Positions 54,686 to 64,000 of a DNA stretch of 64,000 nucleotides are shown piece after piece. The notes under the pieces are model-generated. The model searched no databases and was not told the origin of the DNA. It saw only the letters and a list, made by a program, of their open reading frames with translations. Origin of the DNA: Haliclona indistincta (Eukaryota; Porifera; Demospongiae; Haplosclerida; Chalinidae); NCBI GenBank assembly GCA_964017065.1, contig OZ024789.1, positions 4,405,971 through 4,469,970 on the forward strand, given 5' to 3'. Both the position numbers and the translations under genes were made by a program. The stretch's first letter is position 1; each line of letters starts with the position of its first letter.

Positions 54686-56097
54686 TATGTTCCACGCTTT
54701 TTAGCAACTTGCCCAATTTCGAAATTGCATTGCGCAAATTGGCAGTTGCCAATTTGCCCGGTCGGTTTCGAAACTGTGCATCTCTTGCACAATTTTGAAA
54801 CTGCATGTACACGATTGCTACCTGCTGCATGTATAAACATTGACTCTATACGCTGCAATAATGGTTATGTGTTTTTAACAAGTCATTTGTTGCATGGAAT
54901 TTTTATTGTCATAATATTTCGAGGAACCTAGCTCAGCTCAGTTAGTTTTGCTTCCACGTGATTGCACATAGCCATAACACAGGCTAATGTACTCCTTTAA
55001 AAACACAATAAAATTAATGCTACATGGCTGATTTATTTTACTCACTACAAATCTTTAGTAACAAATGACTCATTTAAGCAGCAATAGTAGTTGTGCAGTG
55101 TACGTTGTTGTGTGCGTGCAACTGCTACTTTGGTGGCTTGTACATTATAGAACGTGAAATGATGTACTGTATACTGTTATTCATCAAAAACAAGTGCACT
55201 GTAGCTGCTTGAGTGAGTCTATGAATTATAATAGCATCCTTCCTCTCGTGTGTCAGGATTCTTTTTTAAGAGGGCGGTTATAGCAGCCTGCAATAATTAT
55301 AAAAATGATAGAATCATTAACATCCATGAATCATCACAAAGAACCTTAGATATGGCTCACCTCTGTGTCAATGTAGTGATACAGCGGTTTCACTACTTCT
55401 TGCAATCTAAAAGCGTCAACCGTAGAGCGTAAACCGTGTTCAATCTAAATCACGCAATGTAATAAACCTTCCAAATAAGGCACAGATCACGCTTTACGCT
55501 TTTGTGGCTGTTGCAAGGAGTAATAAAACCGCTGTAGATAAACTTAACCCAGCTGTATTGTGAACTAGTTATACTACCTTCTTTTGGCTGGGAGGCACAG
55601 GTACATCTTTTAGCCCAAGAGGACTATAATCTGAAACCCTCTCTCTTTACCCAGAATTAATTTAAAAGGACTTTGAATAAGTATGCGCTACAGGATCTTC
55701 CTTTAGCGCATGAACAATACCGGTTCCCTTTTCCTTCCATATTGCTTTGCTATAGTACTCGGTGTGGCATTTGCTTCACCGCTGTCACCATCAGCATCAC
55801 TATAGTAGAGCCTAAGAACTTCGCTCGACAATACTGTTTGAACTTTGAAGCGATCACGGTGTGTGTTGATGCTGGCATCCATGACCTTTGTACTCCACAT
55901 GTTTAGTAGGTGTAAAGATGTGTTTGCTTCTTGCAACCATATCTTCAATAATGTAGACGGCCTTTTCTAATTTGAGCAGAAATTCGCAGTTTCGAAATCG
56001 CGCATGCAGTTTCGAAACCGGCACGCAAATTGGCAACCACCAATTTGCGCAACACAGTTTCGAAATTGCGCAAGTTGCCAAAAAGCGCGGAACATAA
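54686..56097. mobile_element. 1.4-kb TIR element in copy C intron
   Basis: Left end TATGTTCCACGCTTTTTAGC and right end GCCAAAAAGCGCGGAACATA are inverted repeats continuing over about 100 bases (CAATTTCGAAATTGC motifs). The empty site is preserved in copy B at about 39,390-39,400 (ACCATCATATATATCTTGC). The interior is AT-rich with no recognised transposase. Confidence 0.8.
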
Positions 56098-56609
56098 TTA
56101 TATCTTGCTTGTATGCATGCTGTTGGGTGGTGTTTTAACTATCAATTACAGGGATTGTCAGCAGCAGTGTGTGTAGTAGCTTCTTTCAAGCATCAATCAT
56201 GTTCTTGCTGCTATGACTACCCAGGATGACCACATTATATTACCAGCTGAAAATAATTATAATTTTAATACTACTTAAAAATGCAAAAAATGCTTGCGTA
56301 CTAAAGCTCAAGGACTTTTAGGGCGTTGTCATGTGAACATAAACTGACAAACACTACATGACGATTATAATACACAAGTAATCTAAGCAGCCAACTTAGA
56401 GTAAACCTAGTAGCTTCTCAGAGTTATGCTAGAATAGGATCAATAAGAACTATAGTGAAATTCATAGGCTACTAAACAAGATTCAAGGCTCATAAGTTAA
56501 GGAAATTGTTCACTGGGCACTCCCATGCATAGCTGAAAGCCACACACAGAATTATACAGCTAATCTAAACTCTGTATCCATGGAAGCCATTCGTTGAAAC
56601 ACTATCAGT

Positions 56610-57312
56610 TTAAGGTGGCGGTACACGTTTGCTCATTAATTATTCATAAGCTTTTCACCAAAAATATATACAATCACTGTGGCAATATAAAACGCGCTAG
56701 AACAGCATAAAGGCAACTAACAGAGACACCAAAGACTGTTCTTCTGCACTTGTTTTAAAACAAAACTTAAATATAAAGTACGTAGGCGGCAGCAATCAAA
56801 AAGCACAGCACTAAGTTTTTCGACTTTCTGCGTCAACTTTTGTCCAAGCCTTGGCAGAGAAACATGAACAGATGCCGCCATTCCACGCTTCTATATCCAG
56901 AGCAGGGCCAGAGATAGTCTTTGGGGGCTCCTGGTAAGTCAGCGTAGAGAAAATAGCTAGAAAGTAAAAAACACATGGCGGTTTCGCGCCTTCTTCGAGT
57001 CATAACTCTTGAACGGCTACTTTCTTGCCAAAAATTTCACCCTCTGGCCCTGCCCACGACTTAATACAACTGAGAAAACCTGGCCATATGGTCAGCTGAA
57101 CTGAGCTGTTCGCTATAGTTGACGCAGAAACAGTTCACCAGTAGCGAGTCGGCGAGTCAACTACAGTTGTATTATTGTACAAGCTCACGTGCTACATTGT
57201 GCTATGATTATTTATAATTATTACCACCACAAGTTTACATAAAATAACAATATTCATAGTGCGCATTATATGCGCAATATTGTACGCACTAAATAGGGTA
57301 CCGCCACCTTAA
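56610..57312. mobile_element. 703-bp TTAA-flanked MITE (piggyBac-like)
   Basis: TTAAGGTGGCGGTACACG at the left and GGGTACCGCCACCTTAA at the right. The four-base TTAA target duplication and a 12-base inverted repeat fit piggyBac-type insertion. No transposase. The ends are related to 41,779-42,069 and to a lone end at about 62,593 (CAGCCACCTTAA). Confidence 0.8.
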
Positions 57313-57518
57313 GATGTCTGATATTAGTAAAACGACAGTAGGCGGAGTTGAGCTTAGTGTAATTGCATTGGCAAACCACGGTTGATCCCGCATCTACGTC
57401 ATTAATTGACACGCATTATATAATGTGGTCATCCTGGGTAGTCATAGCAGCAAGAACATGATTGATGCTTGAACTATGCTGACAGATGCTGGACTGGTAG
57501 ATTCGACATTACTTCCAG

Positions 57519-57775
57519 CAAGAGTTCATTACCTAAGAGTATGCAACTGTCAATATACCCCCTAGGACGGCGTTGGACATTTTCTACGTCACAAGTTTAC
57601 ACAGCAGAAAGCATTGTGGCTGCTATGCTAATGATATTCACCGTTGTGTAATGATATTCACAACTGTAGTAATGATAATCATCGCGCGTATAGGTAAACT
57701 TGTGACGTAGAAAATGTCCAACGCCGTCCTAGGGGGTATATTGACGGTTGCATACTCTTAGGTAATGAACTCTTG
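57519..57775. mobile_element. 257-bp foldback element in copy C intron
   Basis: Ends CAAGAGTTCATTACCTAAG / CTTAGGTAATGAACTCTTG with inverted arms of about 80 bases and flanking CTTCCAG (57,512-57,518 and 57,776-57,782). The empty site is at about 39,572 (CAACTTCCAGCATTG). The arms contain a stretch (GCAACTGTCAATA) matching host sequence at 39,669, suggesting the arms captured flanking DNA. Confidence 0.85.
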
Positions 57776-57861
57776 CTTCCAGCATTAATATGTGACATCT
57801 GATTAGCCATACTCACATAAATAGTAACAGCATGGTAGTGTCAGGCAGAGCTATACCTTGT

Positions 57862-58464
57862 TAGTCTCGTCCCCAGACCCCACCCCTTCCGCTTTGCTTG
57901 GTAGAGGGTCTGGTAAAATGAAGGCAACTTCTTGGTTCAATGACGTAATTGTCACGCGCGAAATCATGTGCATAATAATAGCTACCTGGTTAGCCTCGTC
58001 CCCAGGCTCAGCGCCTGGGGATGAGGCTACCTGGTCTTCCATCAAGCTCTTCAAAAGACACACCACTATAACCATGCTAGATTTACTGTTACGAAGCAAG
58101 TTGGTAGGACTAGGTAGCAAAGAGACTTCCCAGCGCCTGTGGGAAGAGCAATAAACACTTCTCGCCCCGCTACGAAATTGACCACGACTGACTTCTTGCT
58201 GCTCAGACACAAACACGAATATCCAAGCTATTCGGCGCTCTTCGATATCGATTCCATGATAGCATTCCTTGGGTAAGCAAACATTAGCCATGATCAATGC
58301 AAGTAGTCGTCGTGTGCAGGTCATGTGAATTTTTTGAAATACTGCAATCTGATTGGTATTTCACAATTCTGAGAATGAAACGTCACGGAACCAGGAATTC
58401 GTTTTCATTTTACCAGACCCTCTTCCAAGCACAGCAGAAGGGGAGTGGTCTGGGGACGAGACTA
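57862..58464. mobile_element. 603-bp TIR element with a second RecQ-like fragment
   Basis: Ends TAGTCTCGTCCCCAGACC and the reverse complement, flanked by TACCTTGT (57,854-57,861 and 58,465-58,472). The empty site is intact at 39,652 (CTATACCTTGTAGAC). On the minus strand around 58,034-58,085 it encodes SSMVIVVCLLKSLMED, which matches RecQ helicase motif Ia. A 39-base daughter element sits within this frame at 57,991-58,029. Confidence 0.88.
57991..58029. mobile_element. 39-bp minimal palindromic element, nested
   Basis: TAGCCTCGTCCCCAGGCTCA followed directly by its inverse GCGCCTGGGGATGAGGCTA. It is flanked by TACCTGGT (57,983-57,990 and 58,028-58,035), so it behaves as an insertion with an 8-base duplication. 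It consists of little more than two joined TIRs of the same family as its host element. Confidence 0.75.
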
Positions 58465-58472
58465 TACCTTGT

Positions 58473-58875
58473 AGACTAATATTCCCTGACTGTAGGCAAC
58501 TGTCAATACGCCCTCTTGGAGGTGGTGGGCATTACACACAGCCGTGAATACATTACAATACAATGAATATCACAATGTTGCAATGCTGTGGGCTTAATTA
58601 TTCACAGTTGCATACTCCTACTGATACAGCAGTTAGGTTGTCAGAAGCAAGCAGACAGTGTCTAGCTTGTGATCTTGATACAGTTTATACAATGTGCCAC
58701 AAACTCGTCCAACAGAGCCTACTGAACGGCACAAAACTCGCTGTGAAGCATCGTAATGTGCGTCCTCCCATATTCAACGACTCTCGTCGAAATCTACAAA
58801 GCGCTAAGCGCACTCACAATCACGAACGCTGTAAAAATTTTCTCGCAAGATAATGCGACGTGTAGCGTTAGCTAG
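58473..58875. other. Remainder of copy C intron and unrecognised open frame
   Basis: 58,473-58,620 is homologous to the copy B intron (39,656-39,690 and 40,679-40,760). From 58,620 the similarity stops. An open frame to 58,853 has no recognisable domain and I do not call it a gene. Confidence 0.5.
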
Positions 58876-60024
58876 TTAACCCTTCACAAGCGACGGGCGA
58901 CAATAGTCGCCTAGCAAGTTTGACGTCATCGGAAGTGGGCGTTAAAATTCAAAGATAGTTTGTTTCACCTATAGACCAAATACAACTATGTGGGGTGTGA
59001 TGACGAGCCATTGGCGGGGCCTGTGGCCCCGCCTAACAGAGCTGTGGCGGGATTACCTAGCACCACTGGGTCTCCACGGGCTTCTTGACATAAAAAGCAG
59101 CCATACATGCACTAACTTTGTCTCACACGTGCTGTTTTGACCAAAGAAGCGGCGTTTTTGCTCCAGTGAGAGTGATTCTAGCACACGACAGTTGGTAGAT
59201 CGTCAAGTGGGCGTGGTTAACTGCAATTGTCATTGACAACAAGCCCGCACGTTGTGCAAGTTGATTTTGCATATTAACAGTGATCATAGCCTCGTTCCCC
59301 GCCATATTTTCGCAACGCAGAAACGCAACGTAACGAAACGGCGAAAATTGGCCCTGGTACACACTGCATGGGTAGAGATGATGTTATTCATAGTACTCGG
59401 CAATGAATATCGTTAACAAATGCTTGCTAGCGATGAAGCAAGCAACGCTAAAACGACAAGGTTAGCGCTCGCCTTTAGGGATACGAGATTGGTTCAGCTT
59501 GCTGTCACAAAGGAATGGGAGAAGTTGGCGGCTAAAACACTTGCTGTTCCACATAGAAAATCAGACTAAAATCACAAAATCGTTGCAGGACAGTGATAAA
59601 AAGTCTCCTCGTGCTTAGGCTTTAGTGTACAACCATTTTGATCAAGGCAGAACAGCACAAATGCCGAGCTGTACGATACTTTTATTCTTGGAAGAACACG
59701 GAAAGTGCTTCTGGAACGGGCTAGTATACGGTGTAATGTAGCGACAATGCCCAAAAGATTACGAATACCCTATATTTTTTTTTTTTTTTAAACCAGGGTA
59801 TAGGTATAGCAGGGTATAGTCTGAGCATGCGCACTAGTACCCTTGCAGTGTGTACCAGGCCCAAATTTTGCCGTTTCGTTCCGTTGCGTTTCTGCGTTGC
59901 GAAAATTGGGCAGGAAACGAGGCTACAGTGATCACAGCACTAGTTTGTCTGTCTAATGGTTGCAAAGGTTAGTGAAATTCACAGAAACAGAGGCTAGAAT
60001 TGCTGTCCGCACTTGAAGGGTTAA
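58876..60024. mobile_element. 1.15-kb TTAA-flanked element (piggyBac-like), interrupted
   Basis: TTAACCCTTCACAAG at the left and CACTTGAAGGGTTAA at the right. The CCCTT ends next to TTAA are typical of piggyBac. It contains a nested 639-base element (59,287-59,925), so the original MITE was about 500 bases. Confidence 0.8.
59287..59925. mobile_element. 639-bp TAGCCTCGT-family element nested in the piggyBac-like MITE
   Basis: Ends TAGCCTCGTTCCCCGCC / CAGGAAACGAGGCTA with inverted arms of about 75 bases (AACGCAGAAACGCAACG). It is flanked by a perfect 9-base CAGTGATCA (59,278-59,286 and 59,926-59,934). I cannot recognise a helicase fragment in this member. Confidence 0.88.
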
Positions 60025-60373
60025 TGAAAAGCACCTGATTTCAATCTAACAACATTCTCGAGGGATTGACACAGCCTTTTCAAGCTACCTACTTTGAATC
60101 GTGAGTTATCGTCGATAAACAGAGAGAGTGCGTTAGTGACCCATGTATAATGCTTCCCATCAGCGAATTTTTCAAAAACGCTGTGTCAATCTCTCCGCAT
60201 GCTTGTTTATCTACAAGTACGTACTACTGATTCAGTAAACACAGTTCTCTACACAGAATCAAAAATCTTGCGAGAAAATTCTGAACTTGATTTACGCCAT
60301 TGGCGTGTATTGTGAGCCACGCCCTCACCACAGCTTACTAATCATTCATAGCGAACTAATCATTCATAAGTTA

Positions 60374-60930
60374 GGCTGACGGTAAAACCCGGAATTGCGG
60401 AATTCCGCCCGGAATTCCGGATGTCAAAATTTGTTTTATAACGGAGAAAAATTGAGAGAAAAAACCATAATTACCTGGTACTGGTAAAACCAGCACTATA
60501 AAGTACTAAACCCAAGACCCTAAAACCTTCGCCTAACGTCGCCCAGTATTCGCCTAACAGCGCTGAGTATTCGCCTAACAGCGCCCAGTATTCGCCTAAC
60601 AGCGCCCAGTATTCGCCTAACAGCGCCCAGTATTCGCCTAACGTGCCAGAAGAATAGTACTGGGCGCCATTAGGTCCATACTGAATACTGGGCACGTTAG
60701 ACGAATACTGGGCGCTGTTAGGGGAATACTGGGCGCTGTTAGGCGAATACTGGGCGCCGTTAGGCGAATACTGGGCACTGTTAGGCGAATACTGGGTGCT
60801 GTTAGGCGAATGTTTTAGGGTCTTGGGTTTAGTAACTAGTTTTACCAGTACCAGGTACTATTATTGTGAACGGAATATTCCGGACGGAATTCCGTCCGGA
60901 ATTCTGAAATTCCGGGTTTTACCGTCAGCC
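60374..60930. mobile_element. 557-bp TIR element enclosing a 21-bp minisatellite
   Basis: Ends GGCTGACGGTAAAACCCGG and the reverse complement are flanked by a perfect 9-base CATAAGTTA (60,365-60,373 and 60,931-60,939). Inside, 21-base units CGCCTAACAGCGCCCAGTATT run in one orientation to about 60,640, then in the opposite orientation to 60,815, so even the array is palindromic. CCCAAGACCCTAAAACC borders it on both sides. Confidence 0.9.
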
Positions 60931-61139
60931 CATAAGTTAGCAACAACAAACATTGATACTGTACTTCTGCAATAGTTCTAAAGCTAAGGTCTGATGCAAA
61001 GCAGTTTGGTGGCAGCAACCAAAATGCACATCATGAATTTTCTGCTTAGCTTCTAGCCAAGAATCTGCACCCGTATAATTATTTACTTCAAGATGGGCTA
61101 ACCTACTTAAGGCTAAGTAAATTTTGCGGGTACTGTGGT

Positions 61140-61333
61140 ATTTGACTCAAGGTTTATCAAGACGACAGTACAGCAAAACAACATTACAGGAACTGACAAG
61201 TGAAAGGAACACACGCTTTTTATTACAGATCATAGACAGCCCTAGATACCTGTGACTAGCACAAGTACAACAAACAAATACCACAAAATAACACCTTAAG
61301 TACAAACACAAACAAATAAATCCAGTAGTCACA
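61140..61333 (-). mobile_element. Probable LTR of the Ty3/gypsy element
   Basis: On the minus strand it begins TGTTGTGACTACTGG just after a purine-rich tract (GGATGAGGGAA) and the pol stop. It contains an AATAAA polyadenylation signal near its middle. The outer end is unclear; no second LTR is seen in the window. Confidence 0.6.
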
Positions 61334-61344
61334 ACATTCCCTCA

Positions 61345-62395
61345 TCCTTAGTATGAACATGGATCAAAATGTTTAGTTGCTGTTCGCGCACGACTTGAAC
61401 GACGGGGTCCAACTGTAGCTGTGGGTGCAGCTGCTGTGACAGGTAATGGTGCTGCCTCATCTGCAATAGTTAGCGGAACCCAATCAGCATCATCGTCGAA
61501 CTCTTGCTCCTGATTGTCTTTGCGATCTCGAACATGATCAACATGACGACGAACAACTCTGTTATCTGTGAGAGTTATAGAGAATGACACTGGGCCTCAA
61601 ACTACACTGACTACACCAGGCAACCACTTAGGTCCACTGCCAAAGTTCCTGACATACACCTTGTCCTCTGGTACAAATTCTCTGTGCTTGGCTTTCCGAT
61701 CGTGATCTGCTTTCTGACGTTGTTGATTTTCTAGAACTCAAGATTCCAGTCGTGGATGAAGGAGATCTAAGTGTGAGCGAGGCCGATGTTTTAACAAGAG
61801 TTCTGCTGGTGCCACGCCAGTAGTTGAGTGTGGTGTTAGTCTGTATTGGAAGTTGGAACAAGAATCGTGCCAGACGAGTTGCCATGTCTCATTGAGTGGC
61901 TTTTTTCAGGCCCTCCTTGAATGTCTGGACTGCCCTCTCAGCTTGTCCTTTGGATACTGGATGATAAGGAGAACATTTCACATGACGTATTCCATTTCGT
62001 TCCACAAAGTCGTTAAACTCTTCACTTGTAAACGAGGGACCATTGCCTGAAACAATAAGTTCTGGTAGTCTGTGAGTTGCAAATATTCCACGAAGTGTTC
62101 GAATGGTTGTTTCTGATGTCAGGCTTGGTACAGGCACCACTTCTAACCACTTGGAGTATGCATCAACAATTACCAGAAATTGGTTTCCCAGAAATGGTCC
62201 GGCATGATCAATGTGGAGACAAGCCCACGGACGAGTAGTCCACTCCCAAGGAGTAATGGTGCCGGTGCTGGTGATTTACGGTTGACTTGACACTGCATGG
62301 TGGCAACCTTTAACCATGTTTTCAATATCTTTATCCATTCCAGGCCACCATACCACAGGTGCAGACGAAGCGTTTTGTTGACCCATAGCTGTTTT
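61345..62395 (-). pseudogene. Ty3/gypsy pol fragment (integrase and C-terminal tail), degenerate
   Basis: Reading on the minus strand, recognisable pieces in order are the VVWWPGMDKDIE start of the integrase zinc-binding region, part of the integrase core (IDHAGPFLGNQF with the first catalytic Asp, then SGNGPSF where SDNG is usual, then a region with the catalytic Glu in GQAERAVQTFK), and an acidic C-terminal tail ending at 61,348. Frameshifts break the frame near 62,300 and between 61,890 and 61,630. The second catalytic Asp is replaced by Gly. Gag, protease, reverse transcriptase and RNase H are absent. It is a dead, 5'-truncated copy. Confidence 0.85.
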
Positions 62396-62887
62396 ATGCA
62401 CCGAAAAACATGGGCGTTACTGCAAAATCCGCCATGATTTTGGATGTCAAAGTGTTTTTTCTTAAAATCAGAGAACGTAAATGCAGAAAACTCTTCGTCA
62501 GGACCTAGAAATGGTTTGTAAGAGTTGAATTTCAGCTGGTAACCTTTGCTGCACGTTTAGCCAGGAGAGATTTTTGGCTATAAAACCAGTATACAGCCAC
62601 CTTAACAATACATGTAAGTATGTACAGTGGCGTAGGAAGATATTTTCGAAAGTGATGCACTAGACAACAGAAGTGAGCGAGCGAAGCGAGCCTGAAAAAT
62701 TTTGCTAATTAATTATTCATGATTATGCAATTTACAGTACGTTGAGCAGCGAATTTGCAGTCTTGATCTTGGTTGGTCTTGCTGAGGCGGCTGCGTGGAC
62801 GATCGCCTTGAAAATATGCAATAATTAACAAGCTTGTTTAATAATGATATTCACGAAGACTGGGCGTGTTACTAGTAGTGAATACTA
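62396..62887. other. Gene-free interval
   Basis: No coding sequence is recognised. A lone CAGCCACCTTAA at about 62,593 matches the ends of the GGTGGC TTAA-type MITEs. Confidence 0.5.
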
Positions 62888-63497
62888 TTAACCCTTTAGT
62901 TGCTAGGTTATTTTGGCGAAAATTCGACTTGCTCTAAACTGACAGTTTGTCTAGCAATTTTCTACAACATGCAGTACGTTAGCTGTTCCAAACTAGCACT
63001 GTTTTTACCTGGCAAGTCAAAGTTTATGACCATGTACTAAAATCTAAGTTGGCCACTCCCACTTCGGAACTGAAGCCACTTAAGTGCTGCGGCCTCGTCA
63101 TTTTTCAGCTGATTTTGGTCTTCATTTAGCCCTGGTGACTGATACAAAAACCTGGTGGTGTCCAGGTGAGCAAACAGCACAGTTTAGACCATATTCTATG
63201 CCAAAGTATGCATTTCCGGGCATCCTGAAGCCCTAAAAATGCCGAAAGCGGCGAGGGGCTCTGCCCCTTCGAACCCCGGGTTAAAGGGGGGACACCCCCC
63301 TTTAAAAATCCCCCCGTTCTATATATTTTAGTGGGGAGGGCGCGGCGAAAAACAGTGGGTTTTTTTCAGGTAAAGTTATCTTCTGCAATTAAACTTGATT
63401 TGACCTTTCTAGAGCACTTTTCACACTATTAATGACATCTAGAGTAGGTGGAGTCAATTATGACGCCTTAAGGCGTCAATAGCCTATAAAGGGTTAA
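62888..63497. mobile_element. 610-bp TTAA-flanked MITE (piggyBac-like), copy 1
   Basis: TTAACCCTTTAGTTGC at the left and CTATAAAGGGTTAA at the right. The interior has a small palindrome (GACGCCTTAAGGCGTC, about 63,462) and a GC-rich inverted stretch (GGGGGGACACCCCCC, 63,285-63,300). Its first 374 bases are repeated without visible change from 63,627 to the window end. Confidence 0.8.
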
Positions 63498-63626
63498 TCG
63501 TTTTTCATCGAAAATTGTAAATCTTGCTGGAAATGCTCCAAAGTTGTTGGAAATCAATTCCGAGTGTTCTAAATGTCATTTAAAATCAGTTTTGGAAGAA
63601 ATAGATGGCGAAGGATTATAAGGTGA

Positions 63627-64000
63627 TTAACCCTTTAGTTGCTAGGTTATTTTGGCGAAAATTCGACTTGCTCTAAACTGACAGTTTGTCTAGCAATTTT
63701 CTACAACATGCAGTACGTTAGCTGTTCCAAACTAGCACTGTTTTTACCTGGCAAGTCAAAGTTTATGACCATGTACTAAAATCTAAGTTGGCCACTCCCA
63801 CTTCGGAACTGAAGCCACTTAAGTGCTGCGGCCTCGTCATTTTTCAGCTGATTTTGGTCTTCATTTAGCCCTGGTGACTGATACAAAAACCTGGTGGTGT
63901 CCAGGTGAGCAAACAGCACAGTTTAGACCATATTCTATGCCAAAGTATGCATTTCCGGGCATCCTGAAGCCCTAAAAATGCCGAAAGCGGCGAGGGGCTC
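63627..64000. mobile_element. Same MITE, copy 2, cut by window end
   Basis: It starts TTAACCCTTTAGTTGC and matches 62,888-63,261 base for base as far as I can read. The spacer between the two copies is 129 bases. Either a very recent second insertion or a tandem duplication with a 739-base period. Confidence 0.85.

Noticed and set aside
58563..58853. 96-residue open frame
   Set aside because: Its first half is intron sequence shared with copy B; the rest has no recognisable domain.
61853..62050. Plus-strand open frame
   Set aside because: Antisense shadow of the gypsy integrase fragment.

Overview
This is animal nuclear DNA, most likely from a sponge (Porifera, probably a demosponge). The clues are GT-AG introns (many only 45-60 bases), an animal-type MCM2, a secreted collagen-like gene, death-domain NACHT-LRR receptors, kelch-linked TKL kinases, and dense MITE and hairpin repeats. 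The species assignment is inference.

Layout, left to right. (1) 1,932-5,145: the 3' half of a caspase-like gene (peptidase C14 + death domain, copy A), then a decayed coiled-coil/kinase copy. (2) 5.2-9.3 kb: no gene seen; repeats and a hAT-like MITE. (3) 9,365-12,843: an intact ten-exon kelch/coiled-coil/kinase gene. (4) 13,756-14,804: a secreted collagen-like protein. (5) 14,978-27,708: two tandem NLR genes (death domain, NACHT, C-terminal LRR-like region) whose large introns are full of transposons. (6) 27,979-30,989, minus strand: the 3' half of MCM2, with no visible 5' half and a 2-base frameshift. (7) 32,990-38,360: a CARD-like + death-domain adaptor gene. (8) 38,542-47,430: by phase-consistent splicing, one gene encoding CARD-like, death domain, C14 protease and a second death domain (copy B), followed at 48,057-49,476 by a second decayed kinase copy. 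(9) 52,416-53,154: the 5' exons of a third member (copy C), whose intron has been inflated by serial transposon insertions. (10) 58.9-64.0 kb: nested TTAA-flanked MITEs, minisatellite-bearing elements and a dead Ty3/gypsy fragment.

The genes form a cluster of death-fold signalling parts: NLR sensors, CARD/DD adaptors, a protease carrying three death-fold modules, and RIPK-like TKL kinases. In animals such parts commonly assemble through CARD-CARD or DD-DD contacts; that these particular products act together is inference from domains and linkage. The cluster has grown by segmental duplication: copies A and B of the caspase-kinase unit lie about 44.3 kb apart, the NLRs are a tandem pair, and three CARD first exons are close copies. 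All gene models were spliced by eye using GT-AG sites and phase; no transcript or database evidence was available.
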